Below are positions 1 through 6,135 of a DNA stretch of 12,239 bases, in pieces (the first letter of the stretch is position 1; each line of letters starts with the position of its first letter). The stretch comes from an uncultured Lachnospiraceae bacterium (GTDB lineage: Bacteria > Bacillota_A > Clostridia > Lachnospirales > Lachnospiraceae). The position numbers and the translations under genes were made by a program. The notes under the pieces are model-generated. The model ran no database searches. It worked only from the letters and a program-made list of their open reading frames with translations, and was not told the origin of the DNA. The DNA lies in the NCBI GenBank assembly GCA_910588595.1, contig CAJUQU010000097.1, positions 1-12,239 of the forward strand. The letters run 5' to 3'.

Positions 1-8
1 AGAAGGAT

Positions 9-878
9 ATGTCGAAAATAGCAATCGTTACAGATAGTAACAGTGGTATCACACAGGATCAGGCGAAGGAAGTCGGTATACATGTACTGCCGATGCCTTT
101 CATGATCGATGGGGAAACTTTTTATGAGGAAATCACACTCAGCCAGGATGAGTTTTATCAAAAACTTGCGCAGAATGCAGACATTTCCACCTCACAGCCA
201 TCGCCGGAATCTATCACACAGCTCTGGGATACGCTCCTGAAGGAAAATGATGAGATTGTCCATATCCCGATGTCTAGTGGATTGAGTGGTTCCTGTCAGA
301 CCGCGGTCATGCTGGCACAGGATTATGAGAATAAAGTCCATGTCGTAAATAACCAGCGCATCTCTGTCACGCAGAAGCAATCTGCGTTTGATGCCATGGA
401 GCTTGCAAAAGAGGGGAAGAGCGGCAGTGAGATCAAGGATATACTGGAGGCAGATAAGTTTAATTCCAGCATCTATATCATGATAGATACCTTGTATTAT
501 CTGAAAAAGGGCGGCCGCATCACGCCGGCGGCAGCGGCGCTTGGAACCTTGTTACGGCTCAAACCGGTACTCCAGATACAGGGCGAAAAGCTCGATGCTT
601 TCGCGAAAGCGCGGACTGTGACGCAGGCGAAATCCATCATGATCAACGCGATCAAGAATGATATCGAGAAGCGGTTTGGCGGACTTACGCCGGACAATCA
701 GATTTATCTGGCTCTTGCCCACACGCAGAATGAGGAAGCAGTACAGGTTTTCAAGGAGGAGGTACATGCGCAGCTTCCTGACTATCCGATCGTGGCGGTC
801 GATCCGCTGTCCTTAAGCGTATCCTGTCATATCGGTCCGGGCGCGTTGGCGGTGACTTGCTGCAAGAAGCTGAGATAG
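9..878 (+). CDS. DegV family fatty-acid-binding protein
   Basis: A 289-residue protein, the usual length for the DegV/FakB family. These cytosolic proteins bind a single fatty acid; FakB members present it to the kinase FakA for phosphorylation before phospholipid synthesis. Visible family signatures are the N-terminal IVTDSNSGIT (residues 5-14), the TSQPS segment (61-65), SSGLSGS (89-95), the KKGGRI loop followed by a hydrophobic LGTLLRLKPVLQI stretch, and the C-terminal HIGPGALAV. Start: ATG at 9 lies just after AGAAGGA, a purine-rich ribosome site clipped by the window edge, and gives the canonical MSKIAIVTDS start. No FakA kinase gene is visible, and Clostridia usually carry several DegV paralogs, so the specific lipid and partner cannot be named. 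A strong terminator follows, so it is not co-transcribed with the flagellin. Family assignment is firm; the FakB role is inferred. Confidence 0.95.
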   Translation: MSKIAIVTDSNSGITQDQAKEVGIHVLPMPFMIDGETFYEEITLSQDEFYQKLAQNADISTSQPSPESITQLWDTLLKENDEIVHIPMSSGLSGSCQTAVMLAQDYENKVHVVNNQRISVTQKQSAFDAMELAKEGKSGSEIKDILEADKFNSSIYIMIDTLYYLKKGGRITPAAAALGTLLRLKPVLQIQGEKLDAFAKARTVTQAKSIMINAIKNDIEKRFGGLTPDNQIYLALAHTQNEEAVQVFKEEVHAQLPDYPIVAVDPLSLSVSCHIGPGALAVTCCKKLR

Positions 879-914
879 GTCTAAGGTCGGAAATACAGCA
901 GATAGGATTACAGC

Positions 915-963
915 AACTAAGCTGGCATTTGAACTTCAAATGCCAGCTTAGTTATTTCTTTTT
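915..963 (+). terminator. Rho-independent terminator after degV-like gene
   Basis: A perfect 18-bp stem (915-932 with 936-953), three-base loop ACT, followed by ATTTCTTTTTC. It closes the degV-family transcript and insulates the flagellin region. The reverse strand lacks a good U tract, so it is best read as a plus-strand terminator. Confidence 0.93.
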
Positions 964-1031
964 CATCGAGAAGAGCAGCATTGCTATCATCAAGAAGTTT
1001 GTCTGATACAAAGTTTTTAAATAATTGAAAA

Positions 1032-1063
1032 ATTGTGTATATTTTTCGAAAAACATACACAAT
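1032..1063. repeat. 32-nt near-perfect palindrome upstream of flagellin
   Basis: The left arm ATTGTGTATATTTTTC and right arm GAAAAACATACACAAT pair at 15 of 16 positions, with one A/C mismatch (1041/1054) and no spacer at the centre (1047/1048). It lies in the AT-rich stretch between the degV terminator and the flagellin promoter, about 170 bp upstream of the proposed -35. There is no U tract, so it is not a terminator. Possible readings are a dyad operator for a dimeric or tetrameric regulator, a cruciform, or the scar of a small inverted-repeat element. No known operator consensus is recognised. Apart from this dyad and a short ORF at 1210-1263, nothing else is seen between 964 and 1228. Confidence 0.75.
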
Positions 1064-1228
1064 ATATTAACTTTTCTGAATATTACGCCAATCTAATAAT
1101 ATAGAAGAGTATTTATGTTGACCTGCGTCTTAAAGTAAATAGTAAACATATTTGTGTTTCCTGTAAGATTTTGTCACATGAAAAATTTTCAAGTTTTTAT
1201 GGGGAGGTGATGTTAAAACAAAGGACAA

Positions 1229-1257
1229 TTGACATGAAATATTTCGGGAAACATTAT
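1229..1257 (+). promoter_or_regulatory. Sigma-A-type promoter for flagellin
   Basis: TTGACA (1229-1234), 17-nt spacer, CATTAT (1252-1257). The -35 is perfect and the -10 matches TATAAT at four of six positions. It predicts transcription from about 1264 and a leader of roughly 88 nt before ATG 1353. No sigma-28 (SigD) motif of the TAAA / CCGATA type was found by eye in 964-1343. Confidence 0.65.
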
Positions 1258-1279
1258 GAATAAGGATGTTTATAGTGCG

Positions 1280-1342
1280 GTGCAACATATGAGGATAAAA
1301 ATATTCTGTTGTATGCAACATTCAGACAAGGAAGTTAAGGAG
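1280..1342 (+). promoter_or_regulatory. Flagellin mRNA leader with two CsrA-like sites
   Basis: Two GGA motifs flank a translation-control layout. Site 1 (GAGGA, 1291-1295) lies in the loop of an 8-bp hairpin, 1280-1287 with 1307-1314, which includes two G-U pairs. Site 2, AGACAAGGAAGT (1324-1335), matches the CsrA consensus RUACARGGAUGU at 10 of 12 positions and abuts the Shine-Dalgarno TTAAGGAG (1335-1342). That resembles the hag leader of Bacillus subtilis, where CsrA binds one upstream site and one overlapping the Shine-Dalgarno and is antagonised by FliW. The motifs are seen directly; CsrA control is inferred, and neither csrA nor fliW is in this window. Confidence 0.6.
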
Positions 1343-1352
1343 TGTGCAGATA

Positions 1353-2882
1353 ATGATAATTCAACATAACATTTCAGCATTCAATGCAAACAGACAATTA
1401 AATATTGTTCAAAAAACGGGTTTAAAATTGGCGGAAAAACTTTCCAGCGGATATCGGATCAATCGTGCGGCGGATGATGCTGCAGGATTGAGTATATCGG
1501 AAAAAATGCGCAAACAGATTCGAGGACTTACCAAGGCTGGTGAAAATGTTGAGGATGGTATATCATTATGCCAAGTCGCTGACGGCGCGATGGCAGGAAT
1601 GCATGACATGACAAACCGGATGAATGAATTATGCATACAGGCTGCGAATGGAACAAATTCAGCAGGCGACCGTTCTTATATTCAGCTGGAAATAGACAGC
1701 ATTGTGGAGGAATTTGGCAGGATCATCAATACAACCCAATTTAATGAGGTTTACATTTTTAAGGGTGATGAGGCTTTTCAGGCATCGGCTGGAAGCGAGG
1801 TTGAGTATGCACCGATTGGTTCTGGTGCTTCTACTGGTATTGGAGCTGTAGACGGCATATCAGTATATCATGATGACAAATTACTAGACAGCGTAACCTT
1901 TGGCCCTGACTGGGTGCAAACCAGTCCTGACAGACTTAGTGCAGGAGAATACCGCAACTGTGCATGGATTGATTTCACAGACTTTACAGCAAGCTCGCGG
2001 GATCAATTCATCTCAAAACTAAATGGAGAGGGATTTGACTGGTCTTGTTGTTCCTGTGGTCCCCATGCCGGTATAAAGTTTGTATCAGGAGTATCTGCAG
2101 GCGCTAATAAGTCTGATGGGGATATTTCTTATAATCACATTTCTTTTTCAACATTATTCTCTGCAGATGAGCTTGTCAAGATAGATCTTAATAGTATATG
2201 GGATAAGTATCAGACTGGGAGCAGTTCACTGGGAGCAGTTCTTTGTGAAGCGATTATAGATGTCATAGATCATGTTACTGGTCAATTTTTAGGTTCCATG
2301 GGATGTTTTAATACTTCCTGTGCCTACAAACAGGGAACAGGCAAATTTTATATTATATATAATCAACATTTTCACCCAGACGGCGGCATGTCAACATTTC
2401 ACACAGTACCAAGAAATGATGCAGGAATGCTAGATTATAAGTATAAGCCGGTCCCGCCCAAGGTCGGACAAATTACCACACAGCAACTCGCCATACATGC
2501 CGGATCAGATGCAGATGGAACAAACAAAGTGATTATGAAGATGCCGACATTTACCAATCAAAATCTGAAGATAAACAGTGTTAGTGTTCTCACGGAAGAT
2601 CTCGCGACAAATTCTATTGATGTTCTTACAGATGTACTGCGGATGATTTCCTCAAGCAGAAGCCGCATCGGTGCATATCAGAACCGTCTGGAACATACAG
2701 CTTTGAATTTAGACAATATTGTCGAAAACACAACCGATTCAGAATCCAAAATCCGTGATACCAATATGGCAGATAAAATGGTACAGTATTCTAATATCAG
2801 CATACTGACACAAGCAGGACAATCCATGCTAAGTCAGGCAAATAACAGGACACAAAATATTTTGTCGCTGTTGAGTGCATGA
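1353..2882 (+). CDS. Flagellin (hag/fliC family), cysteine-rich variable domain
   Basis: Filament subunit of the bacterial flagellum, exported by the flagellar type III apparatus. The start is ATG 1353, giving MIIQHNISAFNANRQL; an upstream in-frame GTG (1344) lies too close to the Shine-Dalgarno TTAAGGAG (1335-1342). Length is 509 aa, against about 270-500 for most flagellins. Residues 1-140 form D0/D1, with LSSGYRINRAADDAAGLSIS and the RMNELCIQAANGTNS helix that corresponds to the TLR5-contact region. Residues 379-398 resemble the conserved beta-hairpin (IHAGSDADGTN). Residues 406-509 form the C-terminal helices ending in QNILSLLSA. Residues 141-375 are a variable domain with Cys203, 232, 233, 235, 298, 318 and 323; two more (Cys73, Cys94) sit in the N-terminal helices. 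No HExxH protease motif is present. It stands alone between terminators with no other flagellar gene nearby, so it may be a paralog or an acquired copy. Confidence 0.95.
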   Translation: MIIQHNISAFNANRQLNIVQKTGLKLAEKLSSGYRINRAADDAAGLSISEKMRKQIRGLTKAGENVEDGISLCQVADGAMAGMHDMTNRMNELCIQAANGTNSAGDRSYIQLEIDSIVEEFGRIINTTQFNEVYIFKGDEAFQASAGSEVEYAPIGSGASTGIGAVDGISVYHDDKLLDSVTFGPDWVQTSPDRLSAGEYRNCAWIDFTDFTASSRDQFISKLNGEGFDWSCCSCGPHAGIKFVSGVSAGANKSDGDISYNHISFSTLFSADELVKIDLNSIWDKYQTGSSSLGAVLCEAIIDVIDHVTGQFLGSMGCFNTSCAYKQGTGKFYIIYNQHFHPDGGMSTFHTVPRNDAGMLDYKYKPVPPKVGQITTQQLAIHAGSDADGTNKVIMKMPTFTNQNLKINSVSVLTEDLATNSIDVLTDVLRMISSSRSRIGAYQNRLEHTALNLDNIVENTTDSESKIRDTNMADKMVQYSNISILTQAGQSMLSQANNRTQNILSLLSA

Positions 2883-2918
2883 GAGAAAACTTTACATACA
2901 ATTCCATAGGAATTACGG

Positions 2919-2954
2919 GAGAAAAAAGCAGGCTTAAACACCTGCTTTTTTCTT
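2919..2954 (+). terminator. Rho-independent terminator after flagellin
   Basis: A perfect 12-bp stem, GAAAAAAGCAGG (2921-2932) with CCTGCTTTTTTC (2941-2952), eight-base loop CTTAAACA, extendable by one A-T pair and one G-T pair. The A/T-rich lower stem gives a U run on the plus strand and a mirror-image run on the minus strand, so it could work in both directions. It lies 37 nt after the flagellin stop. Confidence 0.9.
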
Positions 2955-2991
2955 AGTTGTTAGGGCTGGCCCTGTTTTCCATTATTCTGCC

Positions 2992-3582
2992 TTGCAAAAT
3001 GATTTGAAGCCAGAGCAGGAGGAAAACGTTTCTGAAAGACTGGAAACAGGCGAAAAAGCCGCTAATGCACCAATACTGTACCCGGTAGAAAATGCAAGGC
3101 ATGATTATACATTGGGGAATGGAGGGTTGAGAGTTGCGGCGACAATGGCTGACAAGCCTGTGCAGAGGGCATCGTTAAAAGAGAAGCTGGCGGCATACAA
3201 GGCACAGGTATCTGGAGCAGGGCAGATACAGAAAAAGAGAAAAGTAAGGAGGAAACACTGTAACAATCAAAAAAATCAAAATTCAACCATTGTCCGGGCT
3301 AACAATTATAAAACAAAACACCTGTTGGGAAATAAAATCATTTTGGCGCATATTCTGGTAAAGACGGTTGATGAGTTTAAGGGAATGAACCCGAAAGACG
3401 TGGAATCCTATATTGAAGGAGAGCCGTTTATCAGCGTGGTTCCGGTGGAGCCGGGGCTGACCAATGTGGAAAAAGAAGAAAACGGGCAGCGCATTGTCGG
3501 AATGAATACGGAAAATGCTGAGATCAACGAGGGTCTTATATCAAAAAGCGTGAGCCTGTACTGGCATAATCACAGTAACTAA
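2992..3582 (+). pseudogene. Chimeric remnant with truncated PD-(D/E)XK (Rpn-like) transposase N-terminus
   Basis: A 196-codon open frame with no convincing start. It begins only at a TTG without a Shine-Dalgarno, and the frame is open back to 2938 without an ATG. Residues 1-90 are an unrecognised hydrophilic piece ending in a basic tract (KKRKVRRKH). Residues about 100-184 (3289-3543) match, from memory, the N-terminal part of the PD-(D/E)XK nuclease family transposase (Rpn-like) common in Lachnospiraceae: HLLGNKIILAHILVKTVDEF, then the GMNPKDV, IEGEP, VPVEPGLTN and GMNTENAEINEGLI motifs. In intact relatives the nuclease core begins right after NEGLI. Here the frame runs into 12 unrelated residues (SLYWHNHSN end) and stops, so the catalytic part is missing. 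An AAGGAGG at 3246-3252 has no start codon after it. Between 3583 and 3658 only AT-rich sequence with no gene is seen. Non-functional as a nuclease; family call fairly sure. Confidence 0.75.
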
Positions 3583-3658
3583 ATAACACAAGTGGTAAAG
3601 CAGTGATTTGTTTTTGTATAAGAAAACAATTTGCTGTTTTTTCTGTTTTCGGGAAGAG

Positions 3659-3688
3659 AAAGACAGTCATAACAGATTGTCTTTTTTT
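3659..3688 (+). terminator. Rho-independent terminator just before the group II intron
   Basis: AAAGACAGTC (3659-3668) pairs with GATTGTCTTT (3675-3684) around loop ATAACA: 10 bp with one G-T pair, then a run continuing to seven T in total (3682-3688). It ends five bases before the GTGCG intron start at 3693 and is probably the terminator of a lost upstream gene or element. Confidence 0.75.
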
Positions 3689-3751
3689 CGTGGTGCGCCC
3701 GGCGGCGCACGTTTCTAACCAGTGCAAGTCTGGAATCCGCCAGGTAGTGGG

Positions 3752-3871
3752 ATGTGTAAATATAAGAACTTCCGTGGACATAGAAAAAGAGCAGAGGAAT
3801 GGCTCTCGACTGTCAGGAAGCGGGAGCGGAAACTGTTTGCTCATTGGGATAGGATGTATTCGTATTGTTAA
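3752..3871 (+). pseudogene. C-terminal tail of group II intron reverse transcriptase/maturase
   Basis: Reading from an in-frame ATG (probably fortuitous) at 3752 to TAA 3869-3871 gives about 39 residues with the pattern KYKNFRGHRKRAEEWL, then LFAHW and a short tail. This matches the extreme C-terminus of group II intron maturases whose last motif is K-x-K-x-(F/L)-R ... RA-x-x-(W/F)-L ... LFxHW. The stop lies seven bases before domain V, exactly where an intron-encoded protein in domain IV should end. The reverse transcriptase, X/thumb and any endonuclease domain are deleted. A larger open frame at 3603-3875 runs in a different frame through the same DNA and is spurious. Confidence 0.72.
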
Positions 3872-3878
3872 ATGATAG

Positions 3879-3952
3879 GAGCCGTATGAAGGGAGACTTT
3901 CACGTACGGTTCTGTGAGAAGTTTGAGGTGAAATCCCTCTTACTTACTTGAC
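3879..3952 (+). other. Group II intron domains V and VI
   Basis: Domain V is exactly 34 nt (3879-3912). The basal helix pairs 3879-3887 with 3904-3912 and contains the AGC catalytic triad (3880-3882). There is a two-base bulge AC (3902-3903), a five-pair distal helix and a GAGA tetraloop of the GNRA type (3893-3896). Domain VI (about 3916-3949) folds with an unpaired A at 3946, seven positions from the proposed 3' end at 3952, matching the usual branch-point distance. All elements of the catalytic core of these two domains appear intact even though the rest of the intron is deleted. Confidence 0.88.
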
Positions 3953-3961
3953 TGAGAGGTC

Positions 3962-3987
3962 GGGATTTCTCAATTAAGAGAAATCCC
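3962..3987. repeat. Inverted repeat between intron remnant and minus-strand gene
   Basis: A perfect 10-bp stem, GGGATTTCTC (3962-3971) with GAGAAATCCC (3978-3987), loop AATTAA. It begins 10 nt beyond the intron end and ends two bases before the stop codon of the minus-strand secreted protein gene. Neither flank has a U tract, so as it stands it is a poor terminator. It may be the stem of the original terminator of that gene with its tail replaced by the intron insertion. GGGATTTC can also pair with GAAATCCC inside domain VI. Confidence 0.7.
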
Positions 3988-3989
3988 TC

Positions 3990-5093
3990 CTACTCGATTT
4001 GCTGTTCTACGGGAGCGCTCTGTGCGTTCACGATATTGTATTCAGGGAGCATGTGCAGACCGTTCCAGATGTTGTTTATCTCCTTGCCATCAACGACGAC
4101 CACATTATCCTCGATCGTCATCTTTCCATCACTGTACATACCATAATTCTGGTAATACTCAGAATCTAAAGTAACATATCCATTGCCTATTCCTCTGATC
4201 TTGCGTTTCCCCTCCTCTAGATACACAAACTGTCCCATGTGCTCCGGATCCTCATACCATCCGTTGAGCTCTGTATTAGGATTGCGCTCGTACTTGCCAT
4301 ATCCAAAATACATTTTGTGCTTTTCCTGTGCTTCCTGGTCAAGTGCGACTGCTTTGATCTCTGTATTGGGTGCATCCACCTGATAGATGAACCACAGACA
4401 TGCGAAATTATCACTATTATACAGAGGAACACTGATCAGTTCGGGAACTTCATGTTTGACCGTCCGGTTATTTTTGATTTCGTGCAGAGGGATAAAGATC
4501 TCTTTGTAGATCCTCAGATTATAGGTCCAGTCATCGGCGGTCGTACCAGCATAGTACTGCGTTTCCTGTATGTTTTTTTCTATCTGCTGTGCCGACAGCA
4601 CTGTATTGCCAGTAAACCTGTTGCGTACAGATGCCTCATCGTTGTAAGTCACAACAAGATTCTTGGGTACCATATTGATCTTATCCCCGGCCTTTGCACG
4701 CACGCAGATGTCGCCGTAATCGCCTGCAAGGTGTGTATCCTCTATCCCGATCGTGACATATCCATCAAATGGCATGATGAAGTAAGCATCTTCCTTTACG
4801 ACCTGGCAGGAGACGGTCTTTACATCATCTGGAATACTCCCATCAGGCATCGCCATAGGCCAGTTGGAATGGGGGAGCATGTGATCGATGATGTATTGTC
4901 CGTTTACAGACAGTACATCTGACCCGTCTCCATTCCTCATCTCGACAGCCGTATCCTCATTCCAGTCAAACGTTTGATTTCCGATCCATCCCATCCAGTC
5001 AAACGGCTTCTGCGGGGAAGCCTGAGCGATGCTGCTCATGCTCCCTGCCAGTATGACTGCTGAGAGAGCGATACTCATAAATTGTTTTTTCAT
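3990..5093 (-). CDS. Secreted protein of unknown function downstream of pta
   Basis: A 367-residue protein. The start is placed at ATG 5093 because AAGGGGG lies eight bases upstream; the longer reading from 5111 would put that ribosome site inside the coding region. The N-terminus is a typical Sec signal peptide: MKK, a hydrophobic stretch through residues 6-19, and an AQA cleavage motif with the predicted cut after Ala25. The mature protein is rich in Asp, Asn, Tyr and Trp, has three Cys (in SCQV, DICV and FACLW) and no lipobox, transmembrane segment or LPXTG anchor, suggesting a soluble exported product. No family was recognised. It follows pta by 33 nt on the same strand with no terminator between them, so the two are probably co-transcribed. 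Its stop codon lies next to the group II intron remnant, and the last residues may have been altered by that insertion. Confidence 0.85.
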   Translation of the reverse strand: MKKQFMSIALSAVILAGSMSSIAQASPQKPFDWMGWIGNQTFDWNEDTAVEMRNGDGSDVLSVNGQYIIDHMLPHSNWPMAMPDGSIPDDVKTVSCQVVKEDAYFIMPFDGYVTIGIEDTHLAGDYGDICVRAKAGDKINMVPKNLVVTYNDEASVRNRFTGNTVLSAQQIEKNIQETQYYAGTTADDWTYNLRIYKEIFIPLHEIKNNRTVKHEVPELISVPLYNSDNFACLWFIYQVDAPNTEIKAVALDQEAQEKHKMYFGYGKYERNPNTELNGWYEDPEHMGQFVYLEEGKRKIRGIGNGYVTLDSEYYQNYGMYSDGKMTIEDNVVVVDGKEINNIWNGLHMLPEYNIVNAQSAPVEQQIE

Positions 5094-5126
5094 AGTATAG
5101 TCCCCCTTCACTCTGTAAAAAGAATC

Positions 5127-6113
5127 CTAAACCAGTGCTGCCGTGATGATCGCCATTGAGTACACTTCGATCGCATTGCAGCCGCGGGAGAGATCGTTGA
5201 TGGGTTTGTTCAGCCCGAGAAGGATAGGACCGTACGCCTCGAAATTACCCATTCTCTGCGCAATCTTGTAGCCCATGTTTCCGGAGCTGAGATCCGGGAA
5301 TATGAAAGTGTTGGCATGGCCTGCAACAGCGGACTTGGGACATTTTGTGCGGGCGACACGCGGAGATACAGCGGCATCAAACTGCAGTTCGCCCTCAATG
5401 GGTGTGAGTGGGAATTTTACTTTTGCCTTCGCGGCAGCGATCTGCATCTTTTCCACGTCGGGACCTTTGCCGGAGCCGAGTGTGGAGTAGCTCAAGAAGG
5501 CAACTTTCGGGTCCACGCCGAATATTTTTGCACATTCAATTGTCTCGCCGCAGATCTCGACAAGCTCATCCTCTGTCGGATTGATGTTGATCGCGCAGTC
5601 GCTCATGGCAAGCACCTCGTTCTCGCCTGTCGCACCGGGACGCACGAGGATGAAGCAGGAGGATACGATATTGTTGCCGGGCTTTGTCTTGATGATCTGA
5701 AGGGCAGGGCGCACAGTGTCGGCTGTGGAGTAGGTCGCGCCGCCGAGAAGAGAGTCCGCAATGCCCATCTCAACAAGCATCGTGCCAAAGTAATTCGGCT
5801 GCGTCAGCGTCTTTCTTGCCTCCTCGACCGTCACGCCTTTGCCCTTGCGCAGCTCACAGAAGCGCTCAACCATCGCGTCCATCTGGTCATAGTTGTAACT
5901 GTCAATGATCTGTGCTCCGCGGATGTTGTAGCCGGCTTCCTCGGCAGCATTCAGCACGTCCTCCTCATTGCCGACAAGAATCGGATGGAGGAAGCTGCTT
6001 GCCAGAAGACGGGAAGCCGCCTCAAGGATACGTGGGTCTGTACCCTCCGTGAATACAATTGTCTTCGGGCTTTTTTTCAGTTGCTGAATCATGGTACCAA
6101 ATCCATACATCAT
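5127..6113 (-). CDS. pta: Phosphate acetyltransferase
   Basis: Cytosolic enzyme interconverting acetyl-CoA plus phosphate with acetyl-phosphate plus CoA; with acetate kinase it forms the acetate/ATP-yielding branch of fermentation. The 328-residue length fits the short, single-domain clostridial Pta. Visible features are the N-terminal IVFTEGTDPRILEAASRL segment, GGATYSTADTVRPALQIIK, the SSCFILV and MSDCAININP segments, STLGSGKGPDVEKM, ELQFDAAVSP, and the C-terminal NMGYKIAQRM and YGPILLGLNKPINDLSRG. The start has two adjacent ATGs (6113 and 6110); AAGGAAGG lies seven bases upstream of the first. No ackA is adjacent; a secreted protein gene follows instead. A perfect cre box lies 47 bp upstream of the start codon, pointing to CcpA control. 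A related phosphate butyryltransferase is less likely given these motifs. Confidence 0.95.
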   Translation of the reverse strand: MMYGFGTMIQQLKKSPKTIVFTEGTDPRILEAASRLLASSFLHPILVGNEEDVLNAAEEAGYNIRGAQIIDSYNYDQMDAMVERFCELRKGKGVTVEEARKTLTQPNYFGTMLVEMGIADSLLGGATYSTADTVRPALQIIKTKPGNNIVSSCFILVRPGATGENEVLAMSDCAININPTEDELVEICGETIECAKIFGVDPKVAFLSYSTLGSGKGPDVEKMQIAAAKAKVKFPLTPIEGELQFDAAVSPRVARTKCPKSAVAGHANTFIFPDLSSGNMGYKIAQRMGNFEAYGPILLGLNKPINDLSRGCNAIEVYSMAIITAALV

Positions 6114-6135
6114 TTTTAATCCTTCCTTTTCTTAT

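Larger units (their letters stand above)
3693..3952 (+). mobile_element. Internally deleted group II intron
   Basis: Remnant of a retro-mobile ribozyme element. The 5' end has the canonical start GTGCGCCCGGC (3693 on), followed by domain-I-like sequence to about 3760. The frame then jumps to the end of the maturase gene (stop at 3871), followed by domain V (3879-3912) and domain VI ending AC at 3951-3952. Total length is about 260 nt, whereas full elements with an ORF are usually 1.9-2.5 kb and ORF-less ones about 0.6 kb. Most of domain I, domains II-III and nearly all of the ORF are therefore gone, with the junction near 3755-3765. Without domain I it cannot be expected to splice. The 3' end was placed by the branch-point rule (bulged A at position -7). 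The exact boundaries are inferred; the identity is firm because of domain V. Confidence 0.87.

Noticed and set aside
1210..1263. A 17-codon leader ORF behind GGGGAGG
   Set aside because: The ribosome site is only two bases from the ATG and the ORF overlaps the proposed flagellin promoter, so it would not be on the flagellin transcript. Kept only as a curiosity.
1755..2480. Possible protease (flagellinolysin-like) domain in the flagellin variable region
   Set aside because: No HExxH zinc motif is present; HFHPDGG and IDHVTG do not fit a metalloprotease site.
3603..3875. A 90-codon plus-strand frame across the terminator and intron
   Set aside because: It reads through a terminator and the intron 5' end in a frame different from the recognisable maturase tail; chance frame.
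4239..4922. A 227-codon open frame on the plus strand
   Set aside because: Antisense to the secreted protein gene, which has a signal peptide, ribosome site and operon context; the antisense frame has none.
5316..6119. A 267-codon open frame on the plus strand
   Set aside because: It lies wholly antisense to pta, has no ribosome site and its translation resembles no family; a by-product of pta codon use.
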